Assembly: GCF_016919405.1 (NCBI RefSeq)
Contig: NZ_CP070353.1
Coordinates: 1,612,001 to 1,676,000, forward strand
Length of the DNA: 64,000 nt
Direction of reading: 5' to 3'
Source of the DNA: Ensifer sp. PDNC004
GTDB lineage: Bacteria > Pseudomonadota > Alphaproteobacteria > Rhizobiales > Rhizobiaceae
Shown: piece after piece, positions 8,834-16,215 of the stretch
Layout: the number at the start of each line of letters is the position of its first letter
Position numbering within the stretch: position 1 is the stretch's first letter
Notes under the pieces: generated by a model
Database searches by the model: none
The model's input: the letters and a program-made list of their open reading frames with translations, nothing else
Told to the model about the DNA's origin: nothing
Made by a program: the position numbers and the translations under genes

Positions 8834-9256
8834 TCAGCCGACGATCTCGGTGCCCGAGAACCAGTAAGCGATTTCTTCAGCAGCGGTTTCCGGAGCGTCC
8901 GAACCGTGAACCGAGTTTTCGCCGATCGACAGAGCGTGAACCTTGCGGATCGTGCCTTCGTCAGCGTTTGCCGGGTTGGTGGCGCCCATGACTTCGCGGT
9001 TCTTGGCAATTGCGTTTTCGCCTTCGAGAACCTGAACGATCGTCGGGCCGGAGGACATGAACTCAACCAGTTCGCCGAAGAACGGACGTTCCTTGTGAAC
9101 GGCGTAGAAGCCTTCGGCTTCGCGACGGCTCATCCAGACGCGCTTGGATGCGACGACGCGCAGGCCGGCGTCTTCGAGCATCTTGGTGATGGCGCCGGTC
9201 AGGTTGCGCTTGGTCGCGTCCGGCTTGATCATCGAGAAGGTACGTTCAATAGCCAT
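8834..9256 (-). CDS. ndk: Nucleoside diphosphate kinase
   Basis: Cytosolic enzyme that transfers the gamma phosphate of ATP to nucleoside diphosphates through a phosphohistidine. 140 aa, the normal size. The ATG at 9256 ([14 protein letters not shown]) matches the family start; a further in-frame ATG at 9295 would add an unneeded 13 residues. The catalytic histidine is His117 in NSVHGSD, the classic NxxHGSD motif, and the N-terminal TFSMIKPDA strand is also conserved. Single gene with its own terminator. Confidence 0.97.
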   Translation of the reverse strand: MAIERTFSMIKPDATKRNLTGAITKMLEDAGLRVVASKRVWMSRREAEGFYAVHKERPFFGELVEFMSSGPTIVQVLEGENAIAKNREVMGATNPANADEGTIRKVHALSIGENSVHGSDAPETAAEEIAYWFSGTEIVG

Positions 9257-9358
9257 TGGCTCAAATCCCTTGTTTCTTGAGAAGTGGCGGTTCATTAGCC
9301 GCCAATTCCGCGCAAAACAAGGGGGTTCACCGATGATTCGGCTTGGGCCAGGCGGGTT

Positions 9359-10048
9359 TCACGCAGCCGTCACACTGCGCCCGAGCCCGTCATGGAGATC
9401 GAGGCAGCGTTCGAACCAGGCGGTCACGGTGTCACCCGGCTGAAGCAGGCGTTGCGGCGAAACGATGCGCGCCCACTGAAACGCCCCGAAGACGATGTAG
9501 TCGGCGAAAAGCGGCGTTGCACCACCCAGAAAGTCCTGAAACTTGAGCAGATGGCGCAAAGGCTCGAGCTTTTCCGAGAAAGTTGCGAGCGAGGATCCGC
9601 CGCTTTCGGCCACCGCTTCGAGCGACGTGCCGAAGCGCTTTTCCCGGCTTTCGCGGAAATAGGCCTGATCGACGGAATCCAGCCGGTCGTGAATATCCCT
9701 TATGATGATGCGGGTGATGGCCGGATGCAGCGTTGTCTGCGACCAGCCCTCGACGAAGCGCGAGATCGCCATCGCCCCCTCGCCGGCGAAGAGCGCCGGC
9801 CGGTCCGCATAGGTCCGTTCGAGATAGAGGGCGATCTCGAAGCTGTCCTTCACCAGCGTTTCACCGTCCCGCAGCAACGGCACCAGGTTCGTCGCCCCGT
9901 CCTCGACCGCCCGGATTTCGGTGAACCCGATCGGCACGGTGTCGAACTCGAGCCCCTTGTGGGCCAGCGACATCGCGATCTTCCACACATGCGGCGAGAA
10001 GGGACGCGCCCTGTCGGACCCACACAGCGAATAGAGCTTCCTTGTCAT
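9359..10048 (-). CDS. Glutathione S-transferase family protein
   Basis: 229-aa GST-like protein. The thioredoxin-fold domain opens MTRKLYSLCGSDRARPFSPHVWK, with the glutathione-site region VKDSFEIALYLERTY. The helical C-terminal domain includes FADYIVFGAFQWARI, matching the conserved N-capping Asp region. It has a CGSDRARPFSPH active-site segment rather than the typical SPYS form, near the group that includes beta-etherase-like and other bacterial GSTs; the substrate is unknown. It is unrelated at sequence level to the GST at 807. Stand-alone gene between ndk and a divergent DinB-fold gene. Confidence 0.8.
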   Translation of the reverse strand: MTRKLYSLCGSDRARPFSPHVWKIAMSLAHKGLEFDTVPIGFTEIRAVEDGATNLVPLLRDGETLVKDSFEIALYLERTYADRPALFAGEGAMAISRFVEGWSQTTLHPAITRIIIRDIHDRLDSVDQAYFRESREKRFGTSLEAVAESGGSSLATFSEKLEPLRHLLKFQDFLGGATPLFADYIVFGAFQWARIVSPQRLLQPGDTVTAWFERCLDLHDGLGRSVTAA

Positions 10049-10197
10049 GCGAACCCTCCGGGACGATTGTCATCCCCTTGAACGACATATCCGCCGCGTC
10101 ATCAAATCAGTAAATTTCATGAATGATATCAGCCACAGGAATGCGGTTCCGGGTTAGCGTCGCCACCCGCAAACCGCAGCCACCAGAAAGGTAGCCG

Positions 10198-10707
10198 ATG
10201 CTCGATCACTTTCGCATGTTCGCCGACTATAACCGCTGGGCGAACCGCCTCGTCTATACCGCTGCTGCGGAGTTGACCGATGCCGAACTGCGGGAAAACC
10301 GCGGCGCCTTTTTCGGCTCGCTGCTTTCCACCCTCAATCATATCCTCGTTGCCGACCGCATCTGGATGAAGCGCTTCACGGGCGAAGGTGATACCCCGCC
10401 TTCGCTCGATACCACCCTGCACGACGACCTCGCCGCCCTCACCGCCGCGCGCTCAGTCGAGGACGAACGCATCATTGCCTGGATCGATAGCCTCAGCGAC
10501 GCGCGCCTTGGCGCTATCCTGAGCTACAAGACGCTCACCAATCCGACGGCCGTCACGCAGAAGCTGGCACCGACGCTCGGGCACTTCTTCAACCACCAGA
10601 CCCACCATCGCGGTCAGGCGCACGCGACGCTCACCGCGCTCGGGCGCCCGTCGCTGATACTGGACCTCGCCCAGTTTCTAAGAACGCAAGGGTCACAGTG
10701 GGCGTAG
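10198..10707 (+). CDS. DinB-family (YfiT/DfsB-like four-helix) metal-binding protein
   Basis: 169 aa with the DinB four-helix-bundle pattern: MLDHFRMFADYNRWANRLVY at the N terminus, the first metal ligand His in LNHILVADRIWMKRF, and the C-terminal pair in NHQTHHRGQAH. These three histidines form the usual divalent-metal site. Family members include thiol-dependent transferases and damage-inducible proteins; the substrate is unknown. Its last 15 bases overlap the end of the convergent ligase/acyltransferase gene. Confidence 0.85.
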   Translation: MLDHFRMFADYNRWANRLVYTAAAELTDAELRENRGAFFGSLLSTLNHILVADRIWMKRFTGEGDTPPSLDTTLHDDLAALTAARSVEDERIIAWIDSLSDARLGAILSYKTLTNPTAVTQKLAPTLGHFFNHQTHHRGQAHATLTALGRPSLILDLAQFLRTQGSQWA

Positions 10708-13293
10708 CGGCAAGCGCAACGCCTCGATGCCGAACAGCCGCAGTGGCCGGGCCTCACGTTCCCGCCACGCGGCGAGCGCCTTCAAGAGCTGGCGCTGGCC
10801 GAACCACACGGCAAGGCCGAGCGCGACGCCGCCAACAATCGACAGCAGCGAAAAAACAGCCGGCGGCAAGGCCGGCTGCAGTGGCAAGATCAGCAACTCC
10901 GGCACGAAGCGGTGCAGGATGTAGATGTGGAAGCCCGCCGCCGACAGGGGCAAGATGAGCTGGGCCGACCAGCGCGGCAGACTGACACGCGGAAGGTAAA
11001 GCAGCGCTGCCAGGACGCAGATCTGCAGGAGATACTTGATCTTCGTGCCGATCCAGACCCCTTCGTAGAGACCGAAGAACAGGAAGGCGCCGGTCCCAGT
11101 CAGCATCAGCAGCAGCCGCTGCCTGGCTGTTTCGGCAACGGCAGTGCACCAGCCGATTACGGCGAGATAGAAAATCCATGGCAGCGTGAAGATCTGGCGG
11201 TTGCCGATCGGCCAGACGAGCGGCAGCGCCAGCCGGGCGACAAGCGCGGCCAGCAGCAGGGTCATGCCGGCGGCAAATGGTTGTGCCGACACGAACCGCC
11301 GGAACTGCGGTATGGCAAAGAGCCCGACGAAGACGAGCATCATCTGGCAATAGGCTTCAATGAACCAGTAGAGATAGGGCACCATGCCGTGCGTCTCCGG
11401 CAGGGCCAGGCCGAAATTACCGACGAGGAAGACTGAGGCCCAGGGCACCTCACCCCAGGCGACCGCATAGGCTGCAACGATCAGGTAATAGGGGATCAGC
11501 ACCTGCGCGAGCGGCCGCAAGATCGCCCAGCCGTCGCCTGCAAGCAGCGGTCCCATCTGGAACCGCGCGAGGCTGAAGCCGGCGAGGACGACCATGGCCG
11601 CCGACCCGCCGGGGATCGGCCACAGGAGCTCGTGGTGCAGGACGACCAGAAAAATGGCAAGCGCGCGGACCAAGAGGTCCGTGCCGATCCGTCGCGTGGT
11701 GGTCTCGCGCCGTTCCTGGAGCGATAGCGTGGCGATCGGCCAGGTCTCCCAGGCATCAGGAACTTGTCCGAGCGCCTTTTCCAGGCCGATCGACAGCTGA
11801 ACGAATCGCAGGGAATCACCACCGAGCGAGACAAAGCTGTCGGAGCGTTTCACCCGCTTCGGATAGAAGGCCTGGGCGAAGAGTCCTTCAATACCGCCGC
11901 TGTCGTCGTCGCTGCTGGCAGCCGCCTGGCGGGCCGCCATGTTCAGCGCGTTGTAGTCGATCTTGCCGCTGGCAAACCGCGGCATCTCGGCAAGGGGCGT
12001 CGCCTTCAGATGGGCCAAAGTCAGCCCGCTTGCCTGCGCCAGGTACCGTCTGATCTCTTCGGCATCGCGGCTGCCGGCGTAAAAGGCGTGAAGGCCGGCA
12101 TCGTCGCCGACGACGGCAGCGGTGATGCCGCGCGCTTCGAGCCCCGCTTCCAGCACGTCGTGCGCGATCCTGAGCCCGGCGATCTTGGAGATGCGCTTCA
12201 TCCGGCCAACGATCTGGAACAAGCCGTCAGCATGGCGCATCGCAAGATCGCCGGTGCGCAGTTCGGCAAGATCGGCACCGCGGCCAAGATCGTCTCGCGA
12301 TGTGGCATAGCCCATCATGACGTTCCGGCCACGGTAGACGAGCTCGCCGGCCACGCCGTCGATTTCGATCGGCGCGCCGCTCTCGTTTTCGATCAGAAGG
12401 CGTCCACCGGGAATGGCGACGCCGATCCTGTCCTCGTTGCCGGCAAGCTTAGCCGGCGGCACATAGGCGATGCGGGCGGTGGCTTCGGTCTGGCCGTACA
12501 TGGCGAAGAAAGCCGACCCCTGGGTGCCGAGGTGCTCGTTATAGAGACGGATGACGTCTGGGCTCATACGGCCACCGGCAACGGCCATGAAACGCAGGTG
12601 CGGGAACCGCCGATCGCGGAAGCCCACCTTTTCCAGCAGCTCGTAGGAATAGGGTACGCCCGAAAGGTTCGTGCTGCCGCTTTCCGCCAGGCCATCGAGA
12701 AAACCGGCATCGAGGATGGAGCCGGCGGGAATATAGAGGCTGGCGCCAACGACGAGGTGAGAATTCAGCACCGACAGGCCGTAGGAATAATGAAGAGGCA
12801 GGATCAGGCAACCGCGATCTTCCGCCGTGAGGCCCAGATAGTCCGCGATCGCCACCGCGTTGGCCGAAACGTTTTCCCGAGAGAGGCGCACAGCCTTGCC
12901 GCAACCGGTGCTGCCCGAGGTCGAGAGCATGACGGCGAGTTCGTCATGGGGCGCCCTGTCGCCTTGTCGCAGATGCTCCGTGCGCCAGCGGCCATCGATG
13001 CGACGGAAGCCGAAGTCTGGCTCGAAGGCATCGACCCAGGACCCGGCCGCGCCTTTCTTCGGGGCCTGCATGGCGCCCGCATGCCCGGCCGCGAGCGCTG
13101 CCAGATAGGCGACAATCGCGTGTTCGCAAAGCTCGGCCTCGATCGTCACCAGCCCGCGCGGGCCGCGAAAGGCAAGCGCCTGGCGGGTCACCCGCTCGAG
13201 GAGTTCGCGATAGGTGACGATCCGTTGCGCGGAAAAGACCAGCGCCGGCCGATCGCCCCATTTTGCCAGATCCGCAATGAACGAGAGGGACAT
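10693..13293 (-). CDS. Fusion: AMP-forming ligase – carrier protein – acyltransferase-3 membrane domain
   Basis: 866 aa from the ATG at 13293 (MSLSFIADLAKWG). Residues 1–445 form an adenylation (ANL) domain with STSGSTGCGK near 120, YGQTEATAR near 265, LRTGDLA, and the catalytic lysine in ASGKIDY near 441. A carrier domain follows, with the phosphopantetheine serine Ser494 in LGGDSLRF. Residues from about 525 to 855 are a hydrophobic domain with around ten membrane segments resembling acyltransferase family 3 (OafA-like), starting LLVRALAIFLVVLHHEL. Inference: an acyl or aminoacyl group is activated, loaded on the carrier and passed across the inner membrane to a surface acceptor. Neither substrate nor acceptor can be read. 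No helper gene adjoins; it overlaps the convergent DinB-fold gene by 15 bp. Confidence 0.75.
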   Translation of the reverse strand: MSLSFIADLAKWGDRPALVFSAQRIVTYRELLERVTRQALAFRGPRGLVTIEAELCEHAIVAYLAALAAGHAGAMQAPKKGAAGSWVDAFEPDFGFRRIDGRWRTEHLRQGDRAPHDELAVMLSTSGSTGCGKAVRLSRENVSANAVAIADYLGLTAEDRGCLILPLHYSYGLSVLNSHLVVGASLYIPAGSILDAGFLDGLAESGSTNLSGVPYSYELLEKVGFRDRRFPHLRFMAVAGGRMSPDVIRLYNEHLGTQGSAFFAMYGQTEATARIAYVPPAKLAGNEDRIGVAIPGGRLLIENESGAPIEIDGVAGELVYRGRNVMMGYATSRDDLGRGADLAELRTGDLAMRHADGLFQIVGRMKRISKIAGLRIAHDVLEAGLEARGITAAVVGDDAGLHAFYAGSRDAEEIRRYLAQASGLTLAHLKATPLAEMPRFASGKIDYNALNMAARQAAASSDDDSGGIEGLFAQAFYPKRVKRSDSFVSLGGDSLRFVQLSIGLEKALGQVPDAWETWPIATLSLQERRETTTRRIGTDLLVRALAIFLVVLHHELLWPIPGGSAAMVVLAGFSLARFQMGPLLAGDGWAILRPLAQVLIPYYLIVAAYAVAWGEVPWASVFLVGNFGLALPETHGMVPYLYWFIEAYCQMMLVFVGLFAIPQFRRFVSAQPFAAGMTLLLAALVARLALPLVWPIGNRQIFTLPWIFYLAVIGWCTAVAETARQRLLLMLTGTGAFLFFGLYEGVWIGTKIKYLLQICVLAALLYLPRVSLPRWSAQLILPLSAAGFHIYILHRFVPELLILPLQPALPPAVFSLLSIVGGVALGLAVWFGQRQLLKALAAWREREARPLRLFGIEALRLPLRPL

Positions 13294-13571
13294 GCTTGAC
13301 CGTCGCTGTTTGCCCGGGCTCGACGCCCGATTTAGCAGCGCCGAATATAATTGGTGACTAAAGGCGTCAAGTATAAAGATGGCGACGGTTGGCGACCATC
13401 CATTGCCCTGCGACATGCGGTTGCGAACCACCGCGGGCGGATGGAATTTAGCAACCATACCGGGCGGAAATCGCCCGCGGTCCCAAATCTTCAGACTCCC
13501 TTAAATGCGGCCTTCTCATAGTGGCGACTTATCGAGCGAGAGATCGAGACGGCAGCGGGGGCCAAGACAGA

Positions 13572-14645
13572 ATGAACAGGCAAGTTCCAGCGCATGCCAG
13601 CCGAACGCAGGCGAGGCAGGCGGCGATCATTCTGAAGGTGGCGCATGCGATGTCGGCGCACGGCATCGCGGCCCTGCCCCGCAACTACGAGCTTTTCTAC
13701 GAGGCACTGTCCGGCCGCCTGCCGCAGCTTTCCCGGGAACTCGCCGCGCTCGGAAACAATCCGCAGCAGGATGCGCTGGATGCCGTCGGCCTGAGGCATC
13801 ACCTCGTCTCCCATGCAGCACTTGCCGCAGACCGGGCGAGAGCCGCCGGCCAGCAAGCGCTAGCCGAGATCGCCGAAAAGCTCAGGCTCTCCCTGTTGCA
13901 GAAGCAGAGCTTCAAGGATGAACTCGATCATTTCACCGGGCGCCTGGCCGCGGACCCCGTTGCTGGCATGTCCGAATTCGCCGACGATGCCGCGCGACTG
14001 CGGGAAGCGGCCGGCCGTTTGACCAATGAAGAAGGTGCTCTCCAGCAGGCGCTGGAAACCAGCATGACACATCTCGCCGAACTCGAAGGCGAGCTTGCCG
14101 AAAGCCGGCGATCCCTGACCCGCGACCCGGCCACAGGCCTGCCGAACCGCTTGGCGCTGACGACCAAGCTCGACTCGATCCTCGAAACGGAGCGGACGGA
14201 CCAGCCGGTCGCCCTGCTTCTCGTCTCGGTGGAGGGGCTGCGCGAGGTGGCGGAGCACCACGGCGGCGCGGCTGCCGCCAAGGCGCTTGCCAAGCTCTCG
14301 GCGCTGTTTCGCAAGTCGATCAAGAAGGACGATTTCGTCGCTCGCGTTGGCCAGCAGGAGTTTGCCTTCCTGTGCCGCGATGTCAGCGCCGAAAATGCCG
14401 AGGCCATTGCCCGGCGTCTGCGACAGTCCGTGCAGGAGCTGACAGTCACCCTTCCCGGACGGGCGCACACCGCCGAGACGCTTTCGCTTGCGGCCGGTAT
14501 CACACTTGCGCAACCGGCATCGACCAGCGCCGATCTGCTGTCCCAGGCGGAACAAGCCCTTACCGGCGCCCGCGATGGCGCCGGCATCCTCTGCTATTCA
14601 GCGGCCCTCGGCCGCGGCAGGCCCTACGGCCAGAGCGCCGCCTGA
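13572..14645 (+). CDS. GGDEF-domain protein with degenerate active site (GQQEF)
   Basis: 357 aa. The N-terminal half (1–180) is helical and probably coiled-coil (LEGELAESRR). A GGDEF-type domain fills about 190–345, with the conserved entry RDPATGLPNRLAL. The active-site loop reads RVGQQEF rather than RxGGDEF; losing both the second Gly and the Asp should abolish diguanylate cyclase activity. It may bind nucleotide or act as a regulatory partner (inference). No membrane segment or EAL domain is present. The start at 13572 was preferred over a GTG at 13521. Soluble, single gene, convergent with a MarR regulator gene. Confidence 0.75.
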   Translation: MNRQVPAHASRTQARQAAIILKVAHAMSAHGIAALPRNYELFYEALSGRLPQLSRELAALGNNPQQDALDAVGLRHHLVSHAALAADRARAAGQQALAEIAEKLRLSLLQKQSFKDELDHFTGRLAADPVAGMSEFADDAARLREAAGRLTNEEGALQQALETSMTHLAELEGELAESRRSLTRDPATGLPNRLALTTKLDSILETERTDQPVALLLVSVEGLREVAEHHGGAAAAKALAKLSALFRKSIKKDDFVARVGQQEFAFLCRDVSAENAEAIARRLRQSVQELTVTLPGRAHTAETLSLAAGITLAQPASTSADLLSQAEQALTGARDGAGILCYSAALGRGRPYGQSAA

Positions 14646-14655
14646 CGATCTTGCC

Positions 14656-15108
14656 TCAGGCGGCGGCCGGCTGACGGCTGTCGTCGATCTCCGACGCCTT
14701 CTCGCGCAGACAGCCGAGCAGGCGAAAGAGTTCTGTGCGTTCACAATCGTCGAGCGCCGAGAACAGTTCATCGATCGTGCGATGGCGCGGCTGCAGTGCC
14801 GCCTCCAGCGCCAGCCGGCCGCGGTCGGTGATCGAGATGATCTTCGCGCGGCGGTCTTCCGGATCCGGTTCGCGCAGGACCATGCCGTCCCGCTCCAGGC
14901 CATCGATTGCTTCGGTGACGGTTCTGGCCGCAAAGCCGAGCGCAGCGGCGATATCCGCGCAGCGACAGGGGCCAAGCGTGTTCAGATAAAACAGGAATTT
15001 GCTGCGCGCGAGCGAAACGCCTTCCTCCGACATGGACGCGTTCACCAGGCGATGAACGCAGTGGTAGAGCTCGAAGAGCCGCTCGGCGACTTCGACTTTT
15101 TCTGTCAT
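14656..15108 (-). CDS. MarR family transcriptional regulator
   Basis: 150 aa winged-helix regulator. The DNA-binding segment is in CRCADIAAALGFAARTVTEAIDGLERDGM, and the wing holds the MarR-typical DPEDRRAKIISITDRG. The ATG at 15108 is preceded by TGAGG at nine bases; an ATG at 15123 would add five residues. Just upstream, 15123–15137 holds a perfect TTTGGC-aac-GCCAAA repeat overlapping the leader, which suggests autorepression. The neighbours on this strand are small secreted proteins, so the ligand and other targets are unknown. Confidence 0.85.
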   Translation of the reverse strand: MTEKVEVAERLFELYHCVHRLVNASMSEEGVSLARSKFLFYLNTLGPCRCADIAAALGFAARTVTEAIDGLERDGMVLREPDPEDRRAKIISITDRGRLALEAALQPRHRTIDELFSALDDCERTELFRLLGCLREKASEIDDSRQPAAA

Positions 15109-15122
15109 GGCAATGTACCTCA

Positions 15123-15137
15123 TTTGGCAACGCCAAA
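15123..15137. promoter_or_regulatory. Candidate MarR autoregulatory operator
   Basis: Perfect inverted repeat TTTGGC-aac-GCCAAA, 15–29 bp upstream of the chosen MarR start and between it and the preceding terminator. Symmetry and position fit MarR binding. Confidence 0.45.
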
Positions 15138-15141
15138 ACGA

Positions 15142-15176
15142 AACAACCCGGCCCCGCGTGGCGGGACCGGGTTGTT
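15142..15176 (-). terminator. Intrinsic terminator of the first small secreted-protein gene
   Basis: Long inverted repeat between AACAACCCGGCCCCGC and GCGGGACCGGGTTGTT (one mismatch) just downstream of the stop at 15198 on the minus strand. The T tract is weak. Confidence 0.65.
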
Positions 15177-15197
15177 CGGTCAACCGTCTGGCGTGAC

Positions 15198-15473
15198 TTA
15201 CTGCTTGTTTTGATCGGCCTGGCCGAAAGCCTTGGCGCCGCCATTGGCGATCGCGCCGGTTGCCGTCGTGTCGACGGTTTTGTCTTCAATGCCGGCATAA
15301 TAGTCGCCGCGGCTTGCGGTCGCGGTCACACCGGCGCCGGCGGAAGCCTCGGCGCGACCGGTAAAGAGCGGCGTGGAGCTCACACCCTCATAGTAGCTGC
15401 CGCCGGCAACGGCCGCAGACGCGCCGCCGAGCATGGCGGCCGCAACGAGAACTGCGGCAAAGGACTTCTTCAT
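15198..15473 (-). CDS. Small secreted protein, GGSYYEGV paralog 1
   Basis: 91 aa. It has a Sec signal peptide (MKKSFAAVLVAAAMLGGASAAVA, cleavage near residue 23) and then a short mature region starting GGSYYEGVSSTPLFTGR, rich in Ala, Gly and Thr and with no cysteine. A second tyrosine motif, GDYYAGIEDK, follows. AAGGA lies eight bases before the ATG. It shares signal peptide and the GGSYYEGVSxTPL block with the next gene upstream, so the two arose by tandem duplication. Family and function are not recognised; a periplasmic or surface location is inferred. Confidence 0.65.
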   Translation of the reverse strand: MKKSFAAVLVAAAMLGGASAAVAGGSYYEGVSSTPLFTGRAEASAGAGVTATASRGDYYAGIEDKTVDTTATGAIANGGAKAFGQADQNKQ

Positions 15474-15576
15474 CGATCTGTTCCTTGGTGGAGATGTAAG
15501 GTTGGGGCTGAGCCCCTCTAGGCGCTTGGGATCGCCTCATAGGATCATCACGGTGATCCATCAAATCCCTTGAAAT

Positions 15577-15602
15577 GGGGTGCGGGCGAAAGCCCGCGCC
15601 CC
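15577..15602 (-). terminator. Intrinsic terminator of the second small secreted-protein gene
   Basis: Inverted repeat GGGGTGCGGGC-gaaa-GCCCGCGCCCC (one G·T-type mismatch) directly after the stop at 15617 on the minus strand; GAAA-type loop, no strong T tract. Confidence 0.6.
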
Positions 15603-15616
15603 CTCATTCATCGCGG

Positions 15617-15904
15617 TTAGCGCGAAATGCCCTGGTAGTATTCGCCTTCGCCGCCGATCACGCTCTTCGGCGCGACGCTGAAGTTCGCGACCGAGCCGGT
15701 GTTGGTGCGATCGACATAGCCGGCTTCGGAGCTGCCGATGGTGAAGGACGACTTGCCGGTAACGGCAGGCGTGCGCTCGGTGTAGAGCGGCGTCGGGCTG
15801 ACACCTTCATAATAGCTGCCGCCGGCGAAGGCAGCGGAAGCGCCACCGAGGATAGCGGTTGCAACGAGAGCGGCGGAAAGAGCGGTCTGGATTGCGGTTT
15901 TCAT
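15617..15904 (-). CDS. Small secreted protein, GGSYYEGV paralog 2
   Basis: 95 aa from the ATG at 15904, chosen because AGGAG lies eight bases upstream; a GTG at 15913 is too close to it. It has a signal peptide ending GGASAAFA, then GGSYYEGVSPTPLYTERTPA, and a C terminus EYYQGISR that echoes the same motif. It is a paralog of the gene at 15198–15473; the conserved core is the signal end plus GGSYYEGVSxTPL. No known domain is recognised. Each gene has its own hairpin terminator and ribosome-binding site, so they are probably separate transcription units. Confidence 0.65.
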   Translation of the reverse strand: MKTAIQTALSAALVATAILGGASAAFAGGSYYEGVSPTPLYTERTPAVTGKSSFTIGSSEAGYVDRTNTGSVANFSVAPKSVIGGEGEYYQGISR

Positions 15905-16215
15905 GGTCTTCACTCCTGGGAGGCTCGTTCGGCTGAACGAGGTTTCATCAAAATGTCCTTGGCCGGATCGATCGTCCCTCGGAACGCGGGGCCTCTGCCA
16001 CTGGCGTTCGGTCGATCGAGGCGGTCAGAAGAGCGTTCCCCGCCCTTCCGTTATTGAGATGGTCCCTCACGATGAGGATGTGTAGTATCGATAGTCGGAA
16101 CGCCTTGTTCAAAAATCGATAACAATGGCCTCTTGAATTCCCGGACCGCCACAGCGATGGCAACAGCACGCCGACGCCTCTTGCCTTCAAGGCCAAGTCC
16201 GGGCAAAAGGCCGCA
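15905..16215. other. Divergent intergenic region (small secreted protein / ABC-F)
   Basis: 311 bp. The short direct repeat ATCGATA occurs at about 16087 and 16117. I see no gene, strong hairpin or clear promoter boxes. Confidence 0.3.

Noticed and set aside
11764..13299. 511-codon open frame on the plus strand
   Set aside because: Antisense to the ligase/acyltransferase gene, which has full motifs; long shadow frames are common at this GC content.
16087..16123. Direct repeat ATCGATA
   Set aside because: Seven-base repeat is too short to be meaningful.
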